Positions 15,810-22,642 of a stretch of DNA of 47,471 bases are shown piece by piece (the stretch's first letter is position 1; each line of letters starts with the position of its first letter). The notes under the pieces were generated by a model that was not told the origin of the DNA, searched no databases, and saw only the letters and a program-made list of their open reading frames with translations. The stretch comes from a virus. Position numbers and translations under genes: made by a program. The stretch is from positions 1 through 47,471 of IMG/VR virus record IMGVR_UViG_3300025466_001800. One strand, given 5' to 3'.

Positions 15810-15926
15810 ATGGTAAACTCTACAGCCCTGTATTTTACTATAGATACACCGCGAAGGTATACGCTAACGCGTGGGTACGTTAACAACGCGCAGGGTTCAG
15901 GCTCACTTGAAGAAGAGTCTTTGTAA
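15810..15926 (+). CDS. Possible 38-aa small protein, or part of a structured non-coding RNA
   Basis: An ATG-TAA frame beginning MVNSTALYFTIDTPRRYTL and ending SGSLEEESL. It lies in a 289-base gap otherwise free of genes. It is preceded by A-rich sequence and followed by two hairpins and a strong rightward terminator, so this strand is probably transcribed. The bases around 15850-15892 are markedly GC-richer than the surroundings and contain self-complementary CGCG and TAACG segments, which favours a structured RNA as much as a protein. The coding call is weak. Confidence 0.35.
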   Translation: MVNSTALYFTIDTPRRYTLTRGYVNNAQGSGSLEEESL

Positions 15927-15949
15927 TGTAAGCGATTAAACTTACAAAG
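15919..15949 (+). ncRNA. Mutually exclusive hairpins in the short rightward transcript
   Basis: CTTTGTAA (15919-15926) pairs perfectly with TTACAAAG (15942-15949), 8 bp. TGTAAG (15927-15932) pairs perfectly with CTTACA (15941-15946), 6 bp. Both use the same 3' arm, so they cannot form together. This is the arrangement of an attenuator or RNA switch. The stop codon of the 38-aa frame lies in the first arm. Confidence 0.4.
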
Positions 15950-15972
15950 TGTTAAAAGAACGAAAGGTATTA

Positions 15973-16009
15973 TAGTACCTGATTAGGTTAAAATCAAGTA
16001 CTATTTTTT
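15973..16009 (+). terminator. Rho-independent terminator, rightward
   Basis: A 12-position stem (15973-15984 with 15992-16003, one C-A mismatch) closes a 7-base loop and is followed by TTTTTT (16004-16009). There is no T run on the other strand, so it ends a rightward transcript. It separates the small transcript from the convergent 45-aa gene. Confidence 0.75.
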
Positions 16010-16011
16010 AA

Positions 16012-16149
16012 TTATTGCTGAGGCTGATTTGAATCAGTAGCTGCTGGTGTTGCAGGAGCTGCTGATGAAGCGGATTTCTTAGCGAAGAATTTCTTATAAG
16101 CTACGAAGCCTGCTGCTGCAAGAACAAGAATAATGATTGTTGTTTTCAT
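16012..16149 (-). CDS. Small single-span membrane protein (45 aa)
   Basis: The frame runs from ATG at 16149 to TAA at 16012. Residues 3-18 are a hydrophobic helix (TTIIILVLAAAGFVAYKK), followed by lysines that would lie in the cytoplasm (KKFFAKK) and an Ala/Pro/Ser/Gln tail. TAAATA lies seven bases before the ATG, as for other genes here. It follows the endonuclease-V-like gene by six bases. It may be a small membrane effector; no family recognised. Confidence 0.7.
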   Translation of the reverse strand: MKTTIIILVLAAAGFVAYKKFFAKKSASSAAPATPAATDSNQPQQ

Positions 16150-16155
16150 ACGTTA

Positions 16156-16608
16156 TTATTTACTGGTTAAAACTTGAAATGTATCGGGATTACTCGAGGG
16201 CCAGATATACTGTAAGTCTTCTGGTGTATCCGGAAATTGTTGTTTATAATAGTCTGGATATTTCTGTATTAGCATTGATTGATGTGTTAAGTGTACATCT
16301 AACATACCTAACCACCAAGGATACGTTGTAGGTTTGGATATATCGTAGTATGCACCTATTTTCTCATAACATGTATCCTTATAACCACGTTCTTTCCATA
16401 CTTCACAAACAGTCATACCATACTCAGCTAAAGCGTTCTCATGTCCACGCCACATTTCCCGGCAAGGGTGGTTCTTCCAACCTTTATAATCAGGTTTATG
16501 AAACGAGTTAAGAAGTTGTAATACTTCAACACGCTGCTTACCGAGTCTTTTCATATCAAGACTTTTAGCAGATTCTCGAAAGTTAGCGAATGGTAGAAAT
16601 GTTTGCAC
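16156..16608 (-). CDS. Pyrimidine-dimer glycosylase/endonuclease-V-like protein (150 aa)
   Basis: It opens MQTFLPFANFRESAKSLD and continues with KRLGKQRVEVLQLL and HPCREMWRGHENALAEYG, the pattern of an actinobacterial and phage family related to T4 endonuclease V (Pyr_excise), which removes UV dimers from DNA. The invariant-looking R-L-G-K-Q-R and N-H-P segments are intact, and the 150-aa length is full size. It starts with GTG and is divergent from the glycosyltransferase at 16630 with 21 bases between them. Repair activity is inferred from family similarity, not from identified catalytic residues. Confidence 0.7.
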   Translation of the reverse strand: MQTFLPFANFRESAKSLDMKRLGKQRVEVLQLLNSFHKPDYKGWKNHPCREMWRGHENALAEYGMTVCEVWKERGYKDTCYEKIGAYYDISKPTTYPWWLGMLDVHLTHQSMLIQKYPDYYKQQFPDTPEDLQYIWPSSNPDTFQVLTSK

Positions 16609-16629
16609 GATAGATAAATAAGTTAATTA

Positions 16630-17508
16630 ATGAAAGTTGCTTTTATAACTGCTATATTAGGAAATTATGAACTAACATGCAAGCCTTTTGTTGAGCAAAC
16701 TATAGATACCGATTTTATATGCTTTACAGATAATATCAACATACCCAGTAATGGGTGGATAGTAGACACTACACCATACTGGAAAGAGTTTTCTTCAAAA
16801 GTAGATGATGGATTGTATATCAACTCTACTAATAAGTCAGAAAAACTTACCAGATGGGCAGAGGCATCATCTTCAGATTTGTTGAGTAATTTAAACAATT
16901 TTAATTTAGCAAAGTATTATAAACAGGCCTGGCACAACATACCACGCTTAAAAGAGTATGATGTGGTGATATGGTTAGATGGTACTATACAAATTACAGC
17001 TGCAGATGTTGCTGAATATATGATTGAGCTTTGTGCAAAGTATGATATTGTTAGTTGGCAGCACGAATTGAGAGCAGGCCATTTAGCATGGGAAGCATTT
17101 GGTTCGTATCTATCCAAGTATACAAGTAGAGAGTATGCTGGTAAGTGTCAACCATATCAAGACGTCATACGACAGTATCACGATTATATAAGAGATGGGT
17201 ATGATGAAGATTTTTGGGTTAACTACCCCCGTAAAGAGGGTAGAGGTGATGGTATGTACAAGGACGACCACTTTGGTGTTTGGTTGACGTGCTTTGTTGC
17301 GTTTAATAACCGTAACGATAAAGTAAAAGATTTCTTAGATAGATGGTATTTGCAGACACTTAAATATACTACTCAAGATCAGGTTAGCTTTCCTAAAGTA
17401 GTACAGGATACCGGTATTGTACCTTATACATTACCGGATACTCGGTTTACTGGAGACTACCCTCATGTAAGTACTTCAATCTTTATTAAACAAGATCACC
17501 AAAAGTAA
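16630..17508 (+). CDS. Glycosyltransferase, DUF616-like (292 aa)
   Basis: The N-terminus (MKVAFITAILGNYELTCKP, then FICFTDN) and the central YDVVIWLDGTIQI with a DxD-like WLDG are the hallmarks of the DUF616/TOD1-like GT-A family. Later features include HELRAGHLAWEAFG and DDHFGVWLTCFVAFNNR, matching the family's acceptor-side segments. It probably transfers a sugar from a nucleotide donor to an unknown acceptor. It is isolated on the plus strand among leftward genes. GATAAATA lies nine bases before the ATG. Confidence 0.78.
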   Translation: MKVAFITAILGNYELTCKPFVEQTIDTDFICFTDNINIPSNGWIVDTTPYWKEFSSKVDDGLYINSTNKSEKLTRWAEASSSDLLSNLNNFNLAKYYKQAWHNIPRLKEYDVVIWLDGTIQITAADVAEYMIELCAKYDIVSWQHELRAGHLAWEAFGSYLSKYTSREYAGKCQPYQDVIRQYHDYIRDGYDEDFWVNYPRKEGRGDGMYKDDHFGVWLTCFVAFNNRNDKVKDFLDRWYLQTLKYTTQDQVSFPKVVQDTGIVPYTLPDTRFTGDYPHVSTSIFIKQDHQK

Positions 17509-17514
17509 TCAAGC

Positions 17515-17868
17515 TTAACGTACCCAGTGCTGTGCTAACACCATTGCACTTAACCACAGCCACATAGTATTGAAACCGACCAATGTAGGTAGAGATTTCT
17601 TACGGCTTGCCCATATCAATGTAGCGCTTGTAATTAGAGTCAAATAATAGAGCTGCCAAATATTAATACCGAATATCAATCCCGGTACAATAATAATTGC
17701 TTTAGCAGCCCACGAAACGAATTCAATTATGTTATAATTTGTCCAGTACTCTTTCTTGAACCACATTGCATAACACTCTCTAATATGCTTCCAGTTTATA
17801 AAAGAGTATAACACCGCAATTATAGTAGCCCAAGTAAGTGTTGCGAATAGTATTTGATGTGTTGTCAT
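17515..17868 (-). CDS. Multi-pass membrane protein (117 aa)
   Basis: Not recognised. Three to four transmembrane helices are visible: about 6-24, 50-66 (AAKAIIIVPGLIFGINIW), 70-85 and 96-113 (GFNTMWLWLSAMVLAQHW), with a basic, tryptophan-rich cytoplasmic loop between the first two. TAAATA stands five bases before the ATG. It could be a superinfection-exclusion or holin-like protein, but no lysis gene is near. Confidence 0.7.
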   Translation of the reverse strand: MTTHQILFATLTWATIIAVLYSFINWKHIRECYAMWFKKEYWTNYNIIEFVSWAAKAIIIVPGLIFGINIWQLYYLTLITSATLIWASRKKSLPTLVGFNTMWLWLSAMVLAQHWVR

Positions 17869-17872
17869 GGTT

Positions 17873-18166
17873 TTATTTACGGTTTTCTAATACTTGTTTA
17901 TCCCATACTTCACGAATATAGGCAACATATTTGTGTAAAAAGTTTTTAGCTTCTTCTAATGTATTAAGCTGATGATAGCCTTCTGGTGGTAAGTCTGCAC
18001 CAGGCATACTCAAATCACCCATAGCCCCGATCATCGGTTTAAATTTACCGTTATCGAGCTGACGTATAACAAGATAACAGCAACGATAGTCCCATCGTTC
18101 CCAGATACCACATTGTAAGTCTTTCCACTTAGAAGCGGCTTGTCTACGTAAGAATGCTTTATTCAT
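17873..18166 (-). CDS. Hypothetical protein (97 aa)
   Basis: Not recognised. A basic, Trp- and Cys-containing N-terminus (FLRRQAASKWKDLQCGIWERWDYRCCYLVI) precedes a proline-containing loop (GDLSMPGADLPPEGYH) and a C-terminal helix (LEEAKNFLHKYVAYIREVW). It looks like a small mixed-fold cytoplasmic protein. It is the upstream neighbour of the membrane protein, four bases away. Confidence 0.68.
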   Translation of the reverse strand: MNKAFLRRQAASKWKDLQCGIWERWDYRCCYLVIRQLDNGKFKPMIGAMGDLSMPGADLPPEGYHQLNTLEEAKNFLHKYVAYIREVWDKQVLENRK

Positions 18167-18204
18167 AGTACCTATAATGGTACTTTATTAAGTTAGTGCA
18201 AGCT

Positions 18205-18456
18205 TTAAGATGAGGCGGAACCGAATGCTACTCTATTACCACGGAAGTTGGTGATAATCCAACTAATATTAGAGGTTGCAGATAAGCTACGTAAAGCAGG
18301 GAGATTAGGTGTAACCTCTTTACCTTGTACGGTAAACTCTTTTGCATCAGCAACAAGGTAATACATACCTGTTGTAATGTCTGCTCCATCTGTATAAAGA
18401 GCTTTTTGTTCGTTACCAGTTAACTCACTAACATTGCCAATTATCGTTAATTGCAT
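18205..18456 (-). CDS. Hypothetical beta-rich small protein (83 aa)
   Basis: Not recognised. Alternating strands (QLTIIGNVSELTG, GMYYLVADAKEFTVQGK, ISWIITNFRGNRVAFG) suggest a small beta-barrel or OB-like fold, possibly a head or neck decoration protein. There are no cysteines and no membrane segment. It begins four bases after the stop of the upstream 78-aa gene. Confidence 0.66.
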   Translation of the reverse strand: MQLTIIGNVSELTGNEQKALYTDGADITTGMYYLVADAKEFTVQGKEVTPNLPALRSLSATSNISWIITNFRGNRVAFGSASS

Positions 18457-18460
18457 ATTA

Positions 18461-18697
18461 TTAAAAATCAGGATATACTATAATATTCTTTTTTGGGATT
18501 GCACTAAAAAAAATCGCCTCTGGATTATTTATGGAAAGCCACTCCCGGAAACTGAGTGGAAAGTCATCTTTAAATAACTTTACCGTATCAATATCTATAG
18601 TTCTATCTTCCTCTATACATAAAAGAGTCTTAACTGCATCCTGTTGAAAAGATGCCATCTTACATTCAAACGCTATATCTAAAAATTTAACGGACAT
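18461..18697 (-). CDS. Hypothetical protein (78 aa)
   Basis: Not recognised. An acidic, alpha/beta protein with two cysteines (FECKMASF, TLLCIEEDR) and an aromatic C-terminus (KKNIIVYPDF). It lies immediately after the terminator at 18701-18743. Because that terminator should stop transcripts from upstream, this gene needs readthrough or its own promoter. Confidence 0.62.
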   Translation of the reverse strand: MSVKFLDIAFECKMASFQQDAVKTLLCIEEDRTIDIDTVKLFKDDFPLSFREWLSINNPEAIFFSAIPKKNIIVYPDF

Positions 18698-18700
18698 TTG

Positions 18701-18743
18701 AAAAAAAAGGAGCCTACTATATACTCGAAATAGTAGGCTCCTT
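18701..18743 (-). terminator. Strong intrinsic terminator, leftward
   Basis: A perfect 13-bp stem (18708-18720 with 18730-18742) with a 9-base loop, followed on the minus strand by eight Ts (18708-18701 region). It lies just after the 74-aa gene at 18757-18981 and is the most canonical terminator in the window. Confidence 0.88.
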
Positions 18744-18756
18744 GCGGGTTTAATGA

Positions 18757-18981
18757 TTATCGTGATTGACGAACCTTAGCCCAACGGCCCTTGGAGTCAC
18801 GAACGTTGTAAAAACGAGGTTGTAGAATGATTTGACTTGAACGATTCAAGAATCCAAGTACATTGTACTTAGTTGGATTGAAACGACGGACAGCTGCATT
18901 CATACGAGTCTCTACACTTTCGTCACCGAGGGTGCGGGTATTGATGTCTTTTACGATGATGTTTTCTGCTATTGTTTGCAT
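18757..18981 (-). CDS. Small basic protein (74 aa)
   Basis: Not recognised. It is basic, with two polar N-terminal segments and a C-terminal FYNVRDSKGRWAKVRQSR that resembles the short KGRFxxV signature seen in small phage DNA-binding or structural proteins. It is transcribed as a single-gene unit: divergent from the gene at 19070 on one side and closed by a strong terminator on the other, which suggests high expression. TAAATA is seven bases upstream of the ATG. Confidence 0.7.
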   Translation of the reverse strand: MQTIAENIIVKDINTRTLGDESVETRMNAAVRRFNPTKYNVLGFLNRSSQIILQPRFYNVRDSKGRWAKVRQSR

Positions 18982-19069
18982 AAGGTTTTATTTACCTGGT
19001 TATTATAACATAGGAAAAATATAACTCCACTTGCTTTTAACAAGGATTTAATAAATATTTGCATTATAC

Positions 19070-19285
19070 ATGAAACAATACATTGCTGTAATAGGTCTAT
19101 ACAATGAAATCACTACAGAACAAATTTCGTTAAAAGAAATTAGTATAAACGCAATTGATATGTATCAAGCTCATAAAGAGGCGCTATTTAAATGCAGTGC
19201 ACCAGACGGACAAGTTGTTTTACGTATATTCGAAGTACCAGGTAAGTTTATAAAGTACGACTTACTTAAAGGTTTCTTTACTTAA
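19070..19285 (+). CDS. Hypothetical small protein (71 aa)
   Basis: Not recognised. Strand-helix-strand pattern (QYIAVIGLYNEITTEQI, YQAHKEALFKC, GQVVLRIFEVPGKF), soluble, with one cysteine. It is the single rightward gene facing the long leftward tail block and overlaps the end of the 1116-aa gene by four bases at the stops. The AT-rich divergent gap (18982-19069) holds TAATAAATA just before the ATG. Confidence 0.62.
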   Translation: MKQYIAVIGLYNEITTEQISLKEISINAIDMYQAHKEALFKCSAPDGQVVLRIFEVPGKFIKYDLLKGFFT

Positions 19286-22200
19286 ATTTTATTACCTGTA
19301 CCTGGTGAAGGTAGTTGTCTACTGACTTTAGGTTTTATTAATTTAATTATACTTGATTGTAAGTTAAATATGTAAGTCAGTACTCTGTTAACAACCTCTG
19401 TTGTAACAAATTCATTGCTATGTACAAAGTAGTTTTGATCGATAGAATAAGTGTTGACAATATCCATACTACTTAAAGGTATTACAGTAAACCCATTACC
19501 ACCAAATGTAGCTGGAATTAAGTTACCGTTGTAATCAAGACTTACATTGTATCTGCCCTGTATTGCTTTATACAATATTTCATGGTTCTTAAGAAGACGT
19601 AACACACTCTTATTATAAACCCAGTCTTGTATAAATTCGTTTTGATCTATTGTAATTGCAGAGAGCGGTAAGAACAGCGGATCTACATTGGTTACATTGT
19701 AAAGATTTAATGTATTAGGTATATCTACGTATTTAAATACACGAGCATCTGTAGGTAAGAAAAAGTTTAATCTATCATCAATGTAACCTGACTTAAAGGT
19801 TTCTTGTGCACCTAAACTATAAGAGTTAGGATCGGTAATACGATTTAAAGCTACACCACTTGTAAGGTACTTGTAAATGTAATTAGGTGTAATGAAATAC
19901 ATGAACGCTCCTGTAGGATCGACTACCATCTTCTTTATAAGTGTAGTTGATTGAATGTTACCAGCTGGACTGATGTGCTTTGTGTTGCTTGGTAACGGGA
20001 AAGAGTTAACTAAATTGCTATCACTATCAAGTTCAAATACTACATACGGAGAGGAATAGGTGTAGTTGGCTGCAGTAGGTGTAGTGTTTGATAAACCAGA
20101 ACTAAACTCATTATTACCTAATGCCTTTATTGCAAAACCACTGTACGTGATACCAGAAGCTGCAGCATATGTAATTGTCTGTGTTTGGCCTATAATAGAA
20201 CCACCTAAAGAAACAGCTGCAGCAGATAACATCACTGCACTTGTTAATAAAGTATAGCTCTGACCACCATTTATTAAACCATAAAGCGAGAACGCTGATA
20301 ATGAATTAATGGTGTTGTTTAATAGTCTTGCACCATCATGTACAAATGATACACTATAAACTGTAACATCTGGTACTGAAACTGCACTTACACTCTTTAC
20401 AGCTGTTAACAAGCTTACATTAGTTAATACAGGAGCAATAGGTGCAAATGTTTGACCTAAAGCATAAACATTATTAGTAACAGGATTAACTTCAACGTGC
20501 TGTATACTGTAAGCGCTCATTGCTGAGTTGTAAATAGTGTTAACCCAGCTTAAAGCAGTGTTGTACACTTTAACACAACTGTTGTTACTATCAGCTACAT
20601 ATAACAACTCGTTACATGCTCTAATATCTGTAGCAACGTTAAAGTTGTTGTGATCTGAAATACTACCTGTGTTACCACCTACTTTTTGAACACCCTTCAG
20701 ACCTGAACTTGAAAGAGCACCTGTAATTACCAGGTCTGCTTTATAAACCGTATTAGTATCAAGAATGTAAAGTTCATTATCAATAACGTCAATTGCACTT
20801 AAGCTGTTAAATACAGGTATACTGTTACCTAAGTTTGCAGCACTTAGTATTAATGTATTACGCCAATCGTTAGTGCGTACTTGAATATGATCAGCTACTA
20901 ACCCTGCACCACTATAAGCAATGTACGTATAATAGTCAGGAGATAAATTATTTGTAAACCTATACGATTTTATATCCTTAATGATACCATCTGCAACACC
21001 AGTTGCAGAGATGTTACTGAAGGAATTATCCCAGTTTAGTCCGGCTATATTAGTATGCCATGCAAAAGCAGATGAATTGTAAACACCAGTTGAATAAGAG
21101 TTAGGAGCTAATTGCGCAGTCCATTCTACTAAATAAAATGTATTGTTAATGTTTAATGCCTGAGAAGCATTTCTTATATAATCAAAATTATCGTATAACT
21201 TAGTGAAAGAAGCATTTATTACATCTGCTACTGCCCATTCGTTAGAACCAATCAATACATCCTTTAATTGATAAGGTAATGTAGGTATTTGAGTTGTAGG
21301 ATCAAAATAATTAGCTACATTATATGTTGGTAGAGTATCTTTAATGTAAAGACCAGATAAACTACCACCTCTATATAAAGTACGTGCAGTTGCTAATACA
21401 CCATTAAGTGAATTTACTGTTACGTTGTAAAACGAATTACCAGGTGCTGCGTTTTGATAGGTATAAGGTAAAAAGTTTTCAGCAGTAGCAGAAGCAGTGT
21501 ATGTTACCGGTACTGTACTACCACCATCACCCCAGTTCACTCCGTATTGTGTTACACCATAAGATATCGGGTAAACAGTTTCAACCCAAAGTGGTGTGTT
21601 TGTAAGGGCTACTACAGTTGGTGAATAAACTGCAAGTTGACCTGGAGGTGCCCAGTTTATAGTAGCATATGTGTAACCAGAAGTATGACCGCTTGGTGGT
21701 GCATTATCTGCAGCAAGCGCTCTTACTGTTAATGTATATGAACCAGAATGTGTACCTATAGCGCTTGTTGCACCGAATCCTGTAGTAGGACTAAACGTAT
21801 CATACATTACCCCGGTAGTCCAAGTTACACCACCATCTGTTGATGTATCAAGAGAGATGGCATCTAATATACCAGCTGAAGATTGACCTATAACAGTAGC
21901 ATATACTGTTGTACCAGCTGCAACTATTATTGGTACGTACTGGTTACCACCACTAATAGTTAATCCATTAATTTGTAATATTACAGTTGGATAAGCTGGA
22001 CCTGTTGGAGTAACAGTTGGTGTAGGGGTTGGTGTATTAGGTATACCAGTCGGAGACGGAGTGGGGGTAGGTGTACCTATAGGTATTAAAATAGCAGTTA
22101 CACTAATTGCACCCTGTACTGGTGTAAATTGTGTAGTTTGACTAAAAATATTAGAAACAGCGCCAGCTGGTGCAGACCAGTACGAAAATGTGTAACCCGA

Positions 22201-22632
22201 CCCGGTAAGATCTATCGATATGGTTGGTGTCGAGTTTAAAGGTGTTAAAAATGAAGGCGTAACAGTGCCTATACCTGCAGGGCTTGTGTTAACTGTAATT
22301 AACACCGGATCAGTGGCATTAATGGTTACTGTAATATCAAACACTCTTTGACCTGCAGAGTGAGTATAATCTCCACTTACATCAACTATATTAATAGTAC
22401 CTGAAGCATTACCTTGAGTATAGGAATAGGTATTAAAACCTAAAGGTGCTGTATTAGCATAATTTGAAAGAGCTGTTTCTACAGCATTTGCATCAGTTTG
22501 AGCAGCTACTGATAACCCAGAGCTGCTTATTTCGCTCGTAAACTGCGTCCATATATTTGTCGTATATGTCCAGCCATGTGTAGAGCTGGTGTAATATGCG
22601 ATTGTCTCTTTTGTATTGGTATAGGATGCCAC
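19282..22632 (-). CDS. Giant tail/fiber protein with Pro-Thr linker and Ig-like module (1116 aa)
   Basis: A virion adhesin or fiber. The N-terminal 100 residues form a conserved-looking attachment domain. Residues 105-185 form a B-repeat-like module (SGYTFSYWSAPAG). Residues 185-212 are a Pro/Thr linker (TPTPTPSPTG, then [11 protein letters not shown]). Residues 215-331 are an Ig-like module closely similar to one in the next gene upstream. The remaining 780 residues contain beta-propeller-like strands (ELLYVADSNNSCVKVYN) and end in a basic tail. It starts with GTG. It is the last and most distal gene of the leftward structural block. Confidence 0.85.
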   Translation of the reverse strand: MASYTNTKETIAYYTSSTHGWTYTTNIWTQFTSEISSSGLSVAAQTDANAVETALSNYANTAPLGFNTYSYTQGNASGTINIVDVSGDYTHSAGQRVFDITVTINATDPVLITVNTSPAGIGTVTPSFLTPLNSTPTISIDLTGSGYTFSYWSAPAGAVSNIFSQTTQFTPVQGAISVTAILIPIGTPTPTPSPTGIPNTPTPTPTVTPTGPAYPTVILQINGLTISGGNQYVPIIVAAGTTVYATVIGQSSAGILDAISLDTSTDGGVTWTTGVMYDTFSPTTGFGATSAIGTHSGSYTLTVRALAADNAPPSGHTSGYTYATINWAPPGQLAVYSPTVVALTNTPLWVETVYPISYGVTQYGVNWGDGGSTVPVTYTASATAENFLPYTYQNAAPGNSFYNVTVNSLNGVLATARTLYRGGSLSGLYIKDTLPTYNVANYFDPTTQIPTLPYQLKDVLIGSNEWAVADVINASFTKLYDNFDYIRNASQALNINNTFYLVEWTAQLAPNSYSTGVYNSSAFAWHTNIAGLNWDNSFSNISATGVADGIIKDIKSYRFTNNLSPDYYTYIAYSGAGLVADHIQVRTNDWRNTLILSAANLGNSIPVFNSLSAIDVIDNELYILDTNTVYKADLVITGALSSSGLKGVQKVGGNTGSISDHNNFNVATDIRACNELLYVADSNNSCVKVYNTALSWVNTIYNSAMSAYSIQHVEVNPVTNNVYALGQTFAPIAPVLTNVSLLTAVKSVSAVSVPDVTVYSVSFVHDGARLLNNTINSLSAFSLYGLINGGQSYTLLTSAVMLSAAAVSLGGSIIGQTQTITYAAASGITYSGFAIKALGNNEFSSGLSNTTPTAANYTYSSPYVVFELDSDSNLVNSFPLPSNTKHISPAGNIQSTTLIKKMVVDPTGAFMYFITPNYIYKYLTSGVALNRITDPNSYSLGAQETFKSGYIDDRLNFFLPTDARVFKYVDIPNTLNLYNVTNVDPLFLPLSAITIDQNEFIQDWVYNKSVLRLLKNHEILYKAIQGRYNVSLDYNGNLIPATFGGNGFTVIPLSSMDIVNTYSIDQNYFVHSNEFVTTEVVNRVLTYIFNLQSSIIKLIKPKVSRQLPSPGTGNKI
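21640..22071 (-). repeat. Ig-like module with Pro-Thr linker, copy 1
   Basis: It encodes residues 188-331 of the 1116-aa protein. Shared words with copy 2 at 23111-23542 include the INGL/INGI strand, VIGQS/VFGQS, STDGGVTW/SYDGGATW, RALAADN/RALAADD, TSGY and the WAPPG/WSAPG ending. Confidence 0.8.
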
Positions 22633-22642
22633 GGCTTAATAC

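Noticed and set aside
15880-15912. T-loop-like GGTTCAGGCTC suggesting a tRNA or tmRNA end
   Set aside because: No acceptor stem, D-arm or CCA-type partner can be drawn around it.
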